From NCBI GenBank assembly GCA_964036665.1, contig OZ038530.1:21908001-21972000 (forward strand): 64,000 nucleotides of DNA. The letters run 5' to 3'. Position numbers and translations under genes: made by a program. Below the pieces are notes generated by a model. It was not told where the DNA came from. It ran no database searches and saw only the letters and a list, made by a program, of their open reading frames with translations. This DNA is from Gordius sp. MW1. Lineage: Eukaryota; Nematomorpha; Gordioida; Gordea; Gordiidae. How positions within the stretch are numbered: the first letter of the stretch is position 1; every line of letters begins with the position of its first letter. Of this stretch, positions 12,360 to 24,693 are shown piece by piece.

Positions 12360-14669
12360 TTCATAACATTAGATATTTATACATCTTATATTTATCTTTA
12401 AATTATATTATTATATTTTAACTATTTTTATTCTAATGTTAGGTTGGTTCTTCCCAGAATGCAATCATATTCGAATTTAACTTCAGACGTTAAATACATC
12501 AGATGAAGCGATTTCTTAAAGCATTTACTCGATAATTTAATATTTATTTGTATAAAATCTCATATTCACATCTCATGGCAAAATAAAGTGTACATATTTG
12601 CGTCAACACATGATTGAATCCCATTTAGTATATCATATAATTGTGGTTTTATAGCTTAGTTAATTCAAAATTTAATTAATATATTTATGACCAAGGAGAA
12701 TATATCAATTTTAATTCTCATTAAAATGCATAAATTTTAGATTCCTACATAATTAACCTAGTTTTGATTTACATTTTGAAAATTTAAATTTTTAAAATTA
12801 AGTGATATGAATTATGATACTAATTTTTTCACGTTTTTAAATTTGAAAGTTTACTAGTCCTCCTCGGCTTAAAGTTGCTTTTTATAATATAAATTAACAA
12901 ATCGCCTGCTAAAATTTTGGACACGACAACGAATAACATTATATCAAGCATGGATTTTGAATTTTAAACAAATATTTCCAGGAAAAATATAGACTCATAT
13001 AACATTTAAATACAATTAGAAACTTTGATTTTGTTCATGTCAGGGTATTTGACTATATTTATTTTCCAACGGTTTTTCGGTATATAATTTTGTATCTTTA
13101 TAGAATATTATGGGTCGAGTTTGATCTTAACTTAATAGCTAAACTGTTAGGACTTGTCAAATATAATTCCTACCCTATTAGTATGTGGCATGAAAATAAC
13201 AAACATATTATATTTTGCTTATATTTAGACTCAACATTATTCTATTGCCAGTTTTTTAGTCACACATCAATCGATTTAGGGATATATAAGGACTAAATTA
13301 GATTAAGGCCCTTTTTAGGCCATGGCTAGACTTAACATTTATTTTAGTAAGCGCAACCATTTTTAAGTATGCGTTTTTTATAATTACCATTTGGTAATGT
13401 GTTTGTTTACATGGCAAGAACAGCCGTGTATGAAACAATATGGGACAAATGTAACATACTTTGAGGTGCAACCACTTATAAATATCATTTTATATAATGC
13501 GTTATGCTTCAATCCAAAATTTAGGTACACTAATTATTTTACTATAAATAATCGAATTAATAGTAATAATGTATTTTGTACGATGATTTTGAAAAAAAAC
13601 TTTTTTTTAATAATAAAATGGTATTAGCCTCATATAACATTAATATATTGAGATGGCTTATGCAATTTTTTCAAAGTTTAAAGTTAAATATATTAATAAT
13701 GATATTAAGTTATTTTAAATAACGATTACAAACACTTTTTTTTAATGAATTTAGTTTCACGGGTTATATATAAAAATGAGAATTACAAAAAAAATTGTAT
13801 TTGAAAGTTACTAAGTACTTATTTGATTCACAAGTTTGCTTGAAACTTCTACTAGTTAAACTCTGCCCTTCACTGTGTTAAATACACATATAAATCAAGA
13901 CTGTAATAAACAACGTTACATTTTTGAGTCATTTCATTAATTATAAATTGCCTGTTAAATCATAAGTATTATATAATATTAATATATGATAAACACATCA
14001 TTATGTATATTAGGTTTTTACAACGGTGGCGAGATTTTTCTACACGAATTTGCTTTTTTGCTTTAATGGCATAAGGTAGTAATAACGTTAACCAAATCAG
14101 TCTTTTCAACAGTCTTATTTAAGCTGGACCTTAAGAAGTTAAAATCTTAATATGATTTCCCCACTTTCCCTTTCATTACCAGTTAAACCTTTTGAAGCCA
14201 CTAAAATCCCCTTTTCGTCAGTTGACTAGCATTTTCCCTTGAGGGGGGGGGGCCAAACTTATATTTTAAACCAGTGTGAAGGGGTTAATGACAATTATAA
14301 AGACATCCATAGACATTTGTCAAACTTAATAATTGCAATTCTTTTTCAAAATTTACTTGAACTTGTATCCTTCTAAGTCCATATCAATATCATGTTCCCA
14401 AATCTTAGATCTCCCCACTTTCGGTTACTCTTACTTACACATGAGCATGCGAAATCAGAGACCTGCAACGGACCTCTTTAGCTTAATCAGTCCGTCCTTT
14501 ACAGATTAAACCATGGGCCAAGTCCGGACCCACCAAAATTATATGGATAGACCCGGCCCGCTAATTTTTTACTAGACCCGAGCGCGGGATAATATGAGAA
14601 AACTTTTATTTTGCATCTTTTAATATTCGATTGTAATATTTTATTAACAATATATATATTAAAGATGTT
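12360..14669. other. Arm sequence downstream of copy 2, no recognised gene
   Basis: Mirrors 2100-4520. Contains the 78-codon shadow frame (13391-13627) and a poly-G tract near 14243. Around 14450-14600 lies half of the GGGCC-rich hAT-like remnant, whose other half is at 19200-19290. Confidence 0.4.
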
Positions 14670-16229
14670 CACAGCCCTATAAATATTGACTTTGTGATTA
14701 CGCCCCGCAATCCGATCAATAATTCTGATAGAGAATTTTGCGCTGAAAAATACTTTTAGTTTTTTTCTACAATTACCAGTTTTTAGATTTACGAGGATGA
14801 AGGTGCCAAAAATGCCCTTTTTAAGCCTTTTTGAGGCTATATTGCCACGGTATTTTTAATATTTAGTGAAAAATAGTAACATATTCATGTAGATAAAGTT
14901 TCATCTATATTAATTGATTTATTTTGTTACACCTCTATATTTAAATTTATTCGCGTTTTTGTGAACCCCTTCCCCTTATCATAATTCGTCCCACTACGTC
15001 TGGAAAAAAGAGTAATTAGAGTACATATACTACATAACAGTGTTGTAAAAGTCCTGGCTTTTTTAGCCGACCTATACCAAAACAAACCAAAGGTCTTTTG
15101 GTCTGATTTTTAATCGAGGTTTAGCCGATATTTAAAAAACAGACCTAAAGGTTGTTAGTGTATTTTGCTTAGCCAAGCTTTAGGTTTAGTCATATTTTTG
15201 ATAATAAACCAAAGTTTTTCAATTGTTATTATTAGTCAAACTTTGGTTGGTTTAGGTGTTTTGGGGTGGGAGAAAAATAATATATAATTTAATGAGTGAC
15301 TTTAAAATTAAGCAATATAGTTATAGGTAGCTTTTTAATTGTACTGATTTGATTTAAAAATGGGTCAGGGTGATTTTTAATATTGATACCTAGCTGTAAA
15401 ATAGAATTTTAGGAATAAATCATTTGTCAAGCTAATTTGGTGACAAATGTAATAGTGGTCGTTTATGAAGCAAAATAAATTGTTTTAACGAAAATTGGTT
15501 GGTTAGTGTGTCATAAAATTGTTGCAAACATAAAATTTAAGTTTGTCACCTCATCCTGGTGACAATTGTCATAACTGTCATTTATAGAGCTAGATAAATT
15601 CTTTTAACGAATGTTGGTTGATTAGGGTGTCTTGTTCCAACAAAGTCTTTTTAAAAATTAGTTGTCAAATTATTTTAGTGACCTTTGCTAAATAGTATAA
15701 TTGCAACATAATAATTCTTTATTTAATTCACATTTTTTATATTAGTTATTTAGATTAATAACTTATTTTAATTTATTAAACTACCAATTTTCGTTAAAAG
15801 AATTCATCTAGCTCTAAAAATGGCAATTTTGACATTTGTCACCAAAATAAGGTGACTAGTGTTGTTAATCTGCTCGAATGGGTTGTGCTGGTATAGTGCT
15901 AAACCTGGTAATGGGCACATAACTCCTACCATTACCATCATTATTAAGCAGCACATGCTGGTTAATAACCCGGTTACTAGCATGGCAGATTAAAGTTGCC
16001 ATGGTTGCTTGGTTGGGAGAGATGCAAGTAACCGGGCATTTGGCAGATTGGATTGATATAACCGTGGAATTGAGCAGGCTTGTTTTAAACTAAACATGGT
16101 TTTTAGCAAATTTAATTTTAGCTTACTATTAGAGTTGGTAGCTGCCATATAATGCTAATCAATATTTTTCAATCATATATTAATCCAAAAATGGTGTTAA
16201 AAAATTAAAATATATTATAAATTTGTCCC

Positions 16230-16735
16230 GTTATTTTGCCCCCCCCCCCAAATTTTTTATCCTCTTTCTAACCAGGGGGAGGGGTGTATTGCCCCCCCCC
16301 TAATTTTTTATCCTCTTTCTCACCAGGGGGGAAGGGGGGGGGGTGTTTTGCCCCCCCCCCCTAATTTTTTATTCTCTTTCTCACCAAAGGGGGAGGGGGG
16401 GGGGGGGGGGTGTTTTGCCCCCCCCTTATTTTTTACCCTCTTTCTCACCAGAGGGGAGGGGTGTTTTGCCCCCCCCCCCTTATTTTTTATCCTCTTTCTC
16501 ACCAGGGGGAAGGGGGGGGGGGGTGTTTTGCCCCCCCCCCCTTATTTTTTATCCTCTTTCTCACCAGGGGGAGGGGGAGTGTTTTGCCCCTCCCCCCTAA
16601 TTTTTTATTCTCTTTCTCACCAAAGAGGGGGGGGGGGGTGTTTTGCCCCCCCCCCATTTTTTATCCTCTTTCTCACCAGGGGGGGGGGGGTGTTTTGCCC
16701 CCTTCCTTATTTTTTACCCTCTTTCTGACTTGAAA
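16230..16735 (+). repeat. C/G-rich minisatellite, about 60-bp units
   Basis: About nine units of the type TTTTGCCCCCCCCCC, TTATTTTTTATCCTCTTTCT, CACCAGGGGGAGGGGGGGGT in tandem. The long proline-rich frames here exist in all phases and are translated repeat, not protein. Confidence 0.8.
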
Positions 16736-17224
16736 TTGCATGTGATAATGAGGAATTCATATAAAAAAATTGTTAAATTAATTATTATTTAAAGATCGAA
16801 GGCTTTTATCGCGATCGCGTTGAGTATTTATGTTAAAACTGAAAATATAAAATTTTTACAATAAAGTAGAGCTAGAGGGAGAGATGACGTGAAATGAGAG
16901 TATGGGTAGGGCAAGGGCAGGGCTTTATTGCAATATTTATTAAATTACTTCCAATTTCTCAGCAACAGCATGTTGCCATCATGTGCAGTAGGGGGAAGGA
17001 GTTTTTAGAAACAATAGGAAATGATTTAAGATTGCCACTTTTGATATATCAAAATAAAGTTTTAGTCAAAGGGTTGAAAATATTTAAAGGGATAGACAGT
17101 TGCTTCTATATGATAAAATTATTTTTTAATTATTTTAAGTCAATTATAAATAACATTAATTGCAACGCTTCAGCCATAAGTTCCTGTAATTTTTAAAACC
17201 ATTATAACGAGCATTTTGGAATTT

Positions 17225-17660
17225 ATTTAAATATAAATTTTAAAATCCCTCCCCTCTGGTGAGAAAGAGGGTAAAAAATAGGGGGGGGGGGGCAAAAAAT
17301 AGGGGGGGGAGGCAAAACACCCCCCCCCCCCCTTTTCCCCTGGTAAGAAAGAGGATACAAAATAAGGGGGGAGGCAAAACACCCCCCCCCCCCTCCCCCC
17401 TGGTGAGAAATCCCCCCTGGTGAGAAAAAGGATAAAAATAAGGGGGGGGGGCAAAACACCCCCCCCCCCCCTCCCCCCTGGTAAGAAAGAGAATAAAAAA
17501 TAAGGGGGGGGGGCAAAACACCCCCCCCCCCCCCTCCCCCCTGGTGTGAAAGAGGATAAAAAATAAGGGGGGGGCAAAACACCCCCCCCCCCCCCCCCCC
17601 CCCTCCCCCCTGGTGAAAAAGAGGATAAAAAATTGGGGGGGGGGGGCAAAATAACGGGAC
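17225..17660 (-). repeat. C/G-rich minisatellite, inverted partner of 16230-16735
   Basis: The same roughly 60-bp unit in reverse orientation, in the opposite arm of the fold-back element. Runs of up to about 20 C occur near 17581. Confidence 0.8.
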
Positions 17661-19899
17661 AAATTTATAATATATTTTAATTTTTTAACACCATTTTTGT
17701 ATTAAAATATGATTGAAAAATATTGATTAGCATTATAAGGCAGCTACCAACTCTAATAGTAAGCTAAACATAAATTTGCTAAAAACCATGTTTAGTTTAA
17801 AACAAGCCTCCTCAATACCACGGTTTATATCAATCCAATCTGCCAAATGCCCGGTTACTTACATCTCACCCAACCAAGCAACCATGGTTGCCAGTGATAG
17901 CAACCGGGTTATTAAGCAGCATGGTGCTGGTTATGATGATGGTAATGGGCGAGATGTATGCTACTACCATAGGTTATGGTAGTAGCATTTTGGCATTTTA
18001 ACAACACTAAAGGTGACAAATTCAAATTTTGTATTTGCAGCAATTTTATGACACCCTAACCCACCAATTTTCCTTAAAACAAATTTTCTAGCTCTAAAAA
18101 TGTCAATCATGACAATTGTCACCAAGCTAAGGTGACAAACTTATATTTTTATTTGCAACAATTTAATGACACCCTAAACCACCAATTTTCGTTAAAACAA
18201 TTTATTGTGCTTTATAAACGACTATTATCTATCTAAGCACACATAAAGGGGGCGGGAGTGGAGGAGAAAGAGAGGAGAGTAGGTGAAGGGAGAGAGATAT
18301 GTGTTAGTAAATATCGCGTACGCAGTATTAACTCTAATGTACTCAGTTTGCCAGACATCGTGGGACGAATTTTGATAAGGAGAAGGGGTTTACGACGCGT
18401 ATAAATTTGAGTATAAGGGTGTTATAAAAAAATAAAAGAATGGACATATAGATGAAACTTTAAGCTAGATGAATATATTACTACTTTTCACTAAATATTA
18501 AAAATGCCGTGGCAATATAGCCTCAAAAAGGCTTAAAAAGGGCTTTTTTGGCACTTTCTACCTTGTATATCTAAAAAAACTATTAATTGTAGAAATAAAC
18601 TAAAAACATATTATTTTTCAGCGCAAAATTCTCTATCAGAGTTATTGGTCGGACGGCAAGATGTTTTTTTGTAAACCTGTGTAATTAATTTGCAAAAAAT
18701 TATACATATCTAAATATTAAAATAGCCTAGTCTAAAGTTTATAAATATTCAAGGGTATACTTAAAATGCCCACGACTATAAATAGTTTCCTTAGTAACAA
18801 TTAACAATTTGAAATGAGAGAAATAGAATTTTAATTTCATGTTAATTTAATAAACATAACATAATTATAAATTAATATAAAACCATAAAAACACAGATTT
18901 GTTAATACTTTATAATACACAAAAAATTTATAAGATCTGAAACGGGCGGTATCGTTTCAATTGACAAAAGTTCATTTGTAAAAATCTCTAAATCTCTAAA
19001 CTCCCGTTCTTTAAAAAAATCGCTTCTGTGCAAAATCTAACATAGTCAAAATCTAATATAGACAATAATTGCTTATGCGCATGCTAGTTTAATAACTTTT
19101 TTATGTTTTTAACTCCACAAAATCTAATACAGGCAATAATTGCTTATGCGCATGCGCAGTTATAAGTGTGACTTAAAACCCTCTGCGTTTGGTAAGTTTT
19201 CCAATATTATTATCATCAGCGGGTCTTAGTTATTCTATGCACTGCCAGAGCCCGGTAAGCTATATTAAAGTCCATCCCCGGCCTGTTGTTTCCTCTAAAG
19301 TAAAAGCTTGCGATTATATTTAGTTAAATAAACGAAACAATGTAATTAAAAGATTATTTTAAGATTACATACAAGAAGAATGTTAATTTTTTTTTAAATG
19401 ATACCATAAAGCTATATAGCAACTGTTTCTATAAATTGCCCCAATCCCAAATAAAATACCTTACATATTGTATTAAGTTTTGGTTTAAACCTTTTAAATA
19501 AAGTTTTATAATTGCTCGCCTTTTTCGCTGCTAGTTAATAAATAACAAAGTTAAAAAATATAAATAAAAAATTGCATAGCAATTAACATATAGCCCAATT
19601 AAAAATTTACTTTTAAAAATTAATAAAAATAATTATTATTAATAAAACTGGGATATACTAAATAATCGCTTGGGAGGAACCAAAAGGGCCAGAATTTTTC
19701 CCTTGGGGGGAGGGCCGAAGGGGCCAGGATTTTCCCCTTGGGGGAAGTCTTTGCCCCCTTGGCATTGTCTTACTACGTTACTGCTTTTTGTTTATTTAAC
19801 ACTGCCTTGTTGGTGTTTAAATTTTTCTTCACCTTAATAAATAATATATACAATACCTAAACACTTAATACATAGTTGTGTTCTGAATTAATCTTTTTA

Positions 19900-21164
19900 A
19901 GAATAAACGGTAATTGTCACCAGTGGAGTAGCAAGGGGGACTGTGGGGCCCGGGCCCCCCCAAAAGCAAAAACCGGGCCCCATGGGCCCCCCAAGGGAAA
20001 ATTGGGCCCCTGAGCCCCTTAAGCCATTTTTATATTTTATCTTAATTAAGAAGCCATATGAAGATTATAATTATTTGTTTTGAATAAACTTTTAATCATA
20101 ATATTACAAATAAAGATGCTGTATAAGATAATAAAGGGTGAAGATATTGTATAAAATTGTTGAGTTGCCATAATTCCATAATTTGATATTAATTTCTTTA
20201 ATTGAAACCCTTTTTTATAATTAATTTCCACTTTATTTTTATAATTAATTTGTTAAAGCTTAACATGTTTTTAAAGCCCTTAGCTCCAAGCAATAGGTTA
20301 AATCAAATAAGTATTTAAATTTTTTTATTATAAGGTCTATATAAATATAATATTAGGTGGAAAAAATGGACCCCTGAATATCTGTGAAAACGGTACTTAG
20401 TACTTAGTGTTTTCATAATTCATTTTTATTTTTAGGTGTTGTAAGGGGGGGGGGGGTGTGCAAATATATCTATATTATAATTAGGGGCAATAACTTCTAA
20501 ATACAACTTCTCGAACGATTTTTAATTTCTTAATTAATTTTTTATATTTTATGGTATAGTTACGCCTTTTGAGGATCTAACCTTTAAAAAGGCCTTTAAA
20601 TGTTCTCAATGTTTTCCTGATATATATGCTGCCTGAAAATGGTGCCAATATTGCATATTTAAAATTAAAATTTGTTATATATATGGCCAAGATTTTTTGG
20701 ATAAAATATTTTTATAAAACTATGTTGTATAATTTTTTTACAATTTGTATTATTTTTAAAATGTCAAAGATTTCTTGTCAATATCCCCGTTCCACTTTGT
20801 GCCCTTACAATTCATTTATACAAAAACTTATTTTACCATGTGAAATTTTCTATATTGTTTCAACTACATCACTTTGTTTTATTTATGAATAAATTCTATT
20901 TATTTATGCCCTATTATAAACATGAGGGTTTGAGTCATACCAGTGTGATATTATTAGAAAAAATACACAAAGTAGTAGCGGAAGTGTAAATTTGTTTAAC
21001 GTAGGTTTTGGATTGGGGGGGGGGGGGTGCAAACCACAATTTTTTTTAACTTTTAAGGGTTTTGTAGTAATTTTTTTTTGTCCCTCCCTACCTATGCCCA
21101 TGGTTTTTCCAGCTCAGGTAATACCCCCCCCCCCCCGGGCTCCCCCCTGAAAGAAACCTTGTTC
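19900..21164. other. Inter-palindrome spacer, no gene seen
   Basis: AT-rich, with GGGCCC blocks at 19940-20010, a poly-G tract near 20445, and at 21010-21140 a poly-G/poly-C repeat related to 55390-55530 (shared GGTTTTGGATTGGGGG and a CTA.G.CCATGG end). Short frames at 20046-20231 and 20626-20892 have no recognisable features. Confidence 0.4.
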
Positions 21165-22226
21165 CACTGATATGATTTCGAATATCGCTGAGGGCAAGTT
21201 TTTTTTCATATTTGAACATTTGTTGCATTTGCCTCATTTAAACCTAGTTGTAAAATTTTCGCCGTTCCCCCCCCTCCTTGTGGAGCTTTTGCCCCCACTA
21301 AACCGAGTTCGAACCTCCGTGACAATATTTTTTGCTGTTATTAACCTAATTTTGCATTCTGCTGTAAGTGACCAATGAAAAAAATGACCACTGACCAAGG
21401 TTGTGATTGAAATCTCTTTTAATATTTGGCCCTTATGTGTATATTTTTTTTGATCGTCTGCTGACTGCCTACCAAAATAAAAAATGATCACTGGCCTAAG
21501 TTTGAATCTATTTTTTTCTCTCTATATTTAGCCCTTATATAATTATAGGCTATTTGGTGGTCTGCTGACCGCTGACCAATGGAAAATGACTATCGGCCAA
21601 ACAGTGAAGCAAAATTTTTTTTCTATATTTTTTCCTTATATAATTAAAGGCTACCGTCTGCTGATTGCTGGCCAATATAACAAATGACCATAGGGCAAAT
21701 GTGATACGTATTTTTTTCTATATTGTGCCTTTATATAATTATACGTGAAAAAAATGAAGTCTTAATATCATAAATCATATAACTTAATGTAAAGGATTTA
21801 AATTTTTAAAGTGTTTATTAAAAATATGTTAATTATGTATACTTCCGAATCTAAAATTTTTGCATTTTCAAATAAAATTAATATATTCTCCTTGGTCATA
21901 AATTTGTGAAATAAATTATAGAAATTAAGCATTAAAACCATAATTATATGGTATACTAAATGTTATTTAATCATGTGTTGACGTAATCATGTACACTTTA
22001 TTTTGCCATGAGCTAGTAAATATGAGATTTTATACAAATAAATATAAAATAAATGAGTAAATGCTTCAAAGAATCGATTCATTAGATGTATTTAACGTCT
22101 GAAGTTAAATTCGAATATGATTGCATTCGGGGAAGAACCAACCTAAAATGAGAACATAAAATTGTTAAAATATAAAAATAGAATTTAAAGATAAATACAA
22201 GATGTATAAATATCTAATGTTATGAA

Positions 22227-23529
22227 TTAGTTTCGTACATTCAAAGATATAGTGCTATTAGCTCCAGCATTATCAATTTGGTAAACGTAATTAATCATAT
22301 TTCCGAATTTTCTTGCAGATGGCGCTAATGTTATGGTTTTCCTATTTGGTAGCAAAGCTCCTGCATTATCCCGACCTGAGCCGAATTCGACTGGCCCGGC
22401 TTCTCCCAAATCGTAGGAAACGACTTTTGGATTTACTTGGTGTTGTAGTCTTACTACACGAGTATTGCCTTCCCTCCACCCTTATCTATCGTCACGATTA
22501 ATTACGCAGCAAAACCAGCTGCGCTGTGAAGGAGAGCACGGGGCATTGATTCTGTGAACTCTCACACGCACACACAACCCCCCCCCCCCCCATCATCTTT
22601 CTCTTATTTATTAGCGTCTGTATACGCATCTTAAGGTATACGCATTTTAATGTATACACATCGCGCTTGCATACGCGTAGTCCCTCTCCCCCCATTGCTA
22701 TCTACGCGATATATTATAGTAAGATTTTAACACGATTTATTTGTCGACGCGTATATATACATCACGTGTAGATGTAGATATCCATACGCGCGTTTTCATT
22801 GGTCAATTATGATCTTTTGTTCACAACATAACATATGATGTTGTCTTTTTCTTCGGATATAATTAATATTTATTCCTACGTTTTGCTAATATCTTTCTTA
22901 ATATCTCGCGGTTCTATGGGGGCGATTATATTATAAATAAAGGATAAATTATGAGTAAAGTAATTGTAAGGTAAGAAACAAACATTGTCTTTATAATAAT
23001 AAATTTAATAACCATCTTAATTATACGTAATTCTGTTTAATCAATTGTTTTAACTTTGGTTATTACACTTGGAAAACTATATAACAATAAATTTATATTG
23101 AGATAATTAGGTATTGAGCTAAAACATATAATACAATTAGATATATTGGTTTCAATTAATATTAATATAAGATGAATATAACTTACATATACGTTTGCCC
23201 GCTAGTGAACTTAAAGACATTGTCCCTAAGCAATCATTAAGGGTGATGAAATTGTCTTGACTGATTGGGAAGACTAAAATGTAACACATAAATCATAGTA
23301 TTTATCAAAAGAATAAAATTATCAAAAATCAATTTTGAAATCTTTGAAAACTTACTTTTTGAATAGGAGAAAGGTGTGAGGGGATTATTTATTCTTCTAC
23401 CATTCAACATCATTTCACAGCCTAGTAACAAATTGATATAAAATCAAATAGTTGACTTAAATAATTCTTACATTCGATTTTAGCTCCTAATGCAAAAAGG
23501 ATGGCAATTAGCAATATTTTAGAAACCAT
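22227..23529 (-). CDS. Small secreted protein, copy 3, with solo LTR in last intron
   Basis: Exons on the minus strand: 23472-23529, 23356-23421, 23187-23273 and 22227-22435, with the same lengths and phases as copies 1 and 2. All frames are open; near the C terminus ANSPIS reads ANSTIS and the start of exon 4 encodes NPKVV instead of NQKVV. The last intron is enlarged by a 627-bp solo LTR (22441-23067) inserted at the splice acceptor. The 5-bp duplication CCAAG (minus strand) recreates the AG, but the original pyrimidine-rich stretch is now 630 bp away. Upstream of the TATA box the flank is replaced by a hAT-like fragment. Probably functional at protein level; splicing and expression are uncertain. 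Confidence 0.6.
22441..23067. mobile_element. Solo LTR (627 bp) with 5-bp target duplication
   Basis: Begins TGTTGTAGTC and ends TATTACA, flanked by CTTGG at 22436-22440 and 23068-23072. The other three gene copies are uninterrupted at this point and give the empty site. There is a TATA-like GTATATATAC near 22750. TG..CA ends plus a 5-bp duplication fit an LTR retrotransposon reduced to one LTR. It does not resemble the two gypsy LTRs in this window. Confidence 0.7.
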
Positions 23530-23617
23530 GGTAATATGTATTTTCAAGCGAGGAGATATCCAAAGAAAGTTATAGAGAGAAAATAACTAGTGAATAAATC
23601 TAGCAAATTAAGGAGCA

Positions 23618-23627
23618 TTTATATATG
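23618..23627 (-). promoter_or_regulatory. TATA-like box of secreted-protein copy 3
   Basis: CATATATAAA on the minus strand about 90 bp upstream of the start codon. Sequence similarity to the other promoters ends about 15 bp further upstream, at the hAT-like fragment. Confidence 0.45.
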
Positions 23628-23637
23628 TGGAAAGTGT

Positions 23638-23935
23638 AAAATTTTTTCCTGTAGGACGACTCTTAAAAGATAGAATATCTCGTGGATTGGGAATTATTCA
23701 TTTATAATTTTACAATATTTTTATTAACATTTTAAACACATACATATTGTTTACAGCATCGGTAAAAAATTCAAAAAAATATTGAAATAAAAAAGTACTG
23801 GCCCGGGCCGAGCTCGGGGTTTGTACAAAATACGTTTATTATTTTAATGGGCCCAGGTCGGGCCGGGCTTTTAAATTTTTATAACGGGCGCTCCGACCTA
23901 AACAGGCCGGTGCAGGCTAACAGGTATAGCAGCAT
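23638..23935. repeat. hAT-like element fragment
   Basis: Matches the right half of the element at 29539-30516: shared CCTGTAGG.CG.CTCTTAAA block, a run ending TTTTTATTAACATTTT, GGCCGGGCTTTT, and a terminal AAACAGGCC..TGCAGG. It replaces the upstream flank of secreted-protein copy 3. Confidence 0.6.
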
Positions 23936-24589
23936 TTATTAAAAGTGTTAAAAATATTACTTTAGGGCATTAAAGGATGGAGTTGAGCGGACATAAGATC
24001 CTCAAACTTGAGAGCCATTTACCGGATTTATTAGCCAATGAAAATTAGGTTTAACGTAATGTATTCTCGCACCAAGGGCCTCACACTATATAGCATAGCG
24101 TTTGCATGCTTTAATGATTTCGCCCCTAGCTACTTCATGGAGCTGAAAACTATGGCGCATAGTCAATTCGAGGCGCTATACATGTTGGCACAATTATTTC
24201 GTCTTCTACTGGCCTAGAATAATGTTTTTAACACCTGTAACAAATGCTGTCACTCATGTGACATTCATTAATAAGACTGATGATTACAATATAAATATAT
24301 GCTATGTATTACAAAAACCATGTATTTTGTAAATATTGTCTATTTAAGATTATATAGGAACCGCAAAATTATGATATAAAATTGTTAATTCATAATTGGC
24401 AACATAGTATACAGCCTATGTATATAGCGTCATTATAAATTTACCTTTTAACCAGTTTTGCCAAGTCAATATTGATAGATAGCAACCACGACATTAAGCC
24501 CGATGCTCTATTAAATATTTAATCATGTCATTTGATTCGGATGACGTATATACCTTTAAAATAGTTTGTTCAAATATTGACAAATTACA
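23936..24589. other. Spacer between divergent copies 3 and 4
   Basis: Contains the arm segment 24060-24290 (as at 11105-11330). No coding exon seen. Confidence 0.4.
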
Positions 24590-24595
24590 CTTTCC

Positions 24596-24605
24596 ACATA
24601 TATAA
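24596..24605 (+). promoter_or_regulatory. TATA-like box of secreted-protein copy 4
   Basis: CATATATAAA about 90 bp upstream of the ATG at 24694, with flanks as in the other copies. Confidence 0.45.
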
Positions 24606-24693
24606 ATGCTCCTTAATTTGCTAATTTATTCACAAGATATTTTCTCTCTATAACTTTCTTTGGATATCTCCTCGCTTGAAAATACATATTACC

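Larger units (their letters stand above)
14670..18657. mobile_element. Giant fold-back (long inverted repeat) element with 8-bp target duplication
   Basis: The direct repeat AAGATGTT flanks the element at 14662-14669 and 18658-18665, and the uninterrupted other arm (around 2180) supplies the empty site. Arms of about 2.0 kb (14670-16740) and 1.4 kb (17225-18657) are inverted copies; for example TGATAGAGAATTTTGCGCTG at 14727 reappears inverted at 18618. The right terminus is shorter than the left. The arms contain C/G minisatellites. No transposase frame is visible in the roughly 480-bp loop, so it is non-autonomous. The 8-bp duplication fits hAT-type integration, but the superfamily is not proven. 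Confidence 0.75.
10680..19900 (-). repeat. Right arm of giant imperfect palindrome
   Basis: Inverted copy of 1290-7760, enlarged mainly by a 4-kb fold-back element (14670-18657). Carries secreted-protein gene copy 2. The outer end near 19750-19900 mirrors 1290-1400, including the block ACGTTACTGCTTTTTGTTTA at about 19774. Confidence 0.8.
21165..23636 (+). repeat. Left arm of second palindrome
   Basis: Reverse complement matches 24590-26355; for example 21180-21270 corresponds to 26220-26345 and 21880-22440 to 25160-25720. It contains secreted-protein copy 3 and a solo LTR. The outer portion (21300-21720) holds CCAATG/CATTGG repeat units related to those of the tandem-repeat element. Confidence 0.75.

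Noticed and set aside
3204..13627. A 78-codon frame conserved in both palindrome arms
   Set aside because: Flanking non-coding bases are conserved to the same degree, and no splice, signal or domain evidence exists.
16320..17662. Long proline/phenylalanine-rich open frames
   Set aside because: They occur in all frames of C/G minisatellite and have no start context or homology; translated repeat.
22498..22695. Small ORFs in the solo LTR
   Set aside because: No domain, and their positions lie wholly in LTR sequence.
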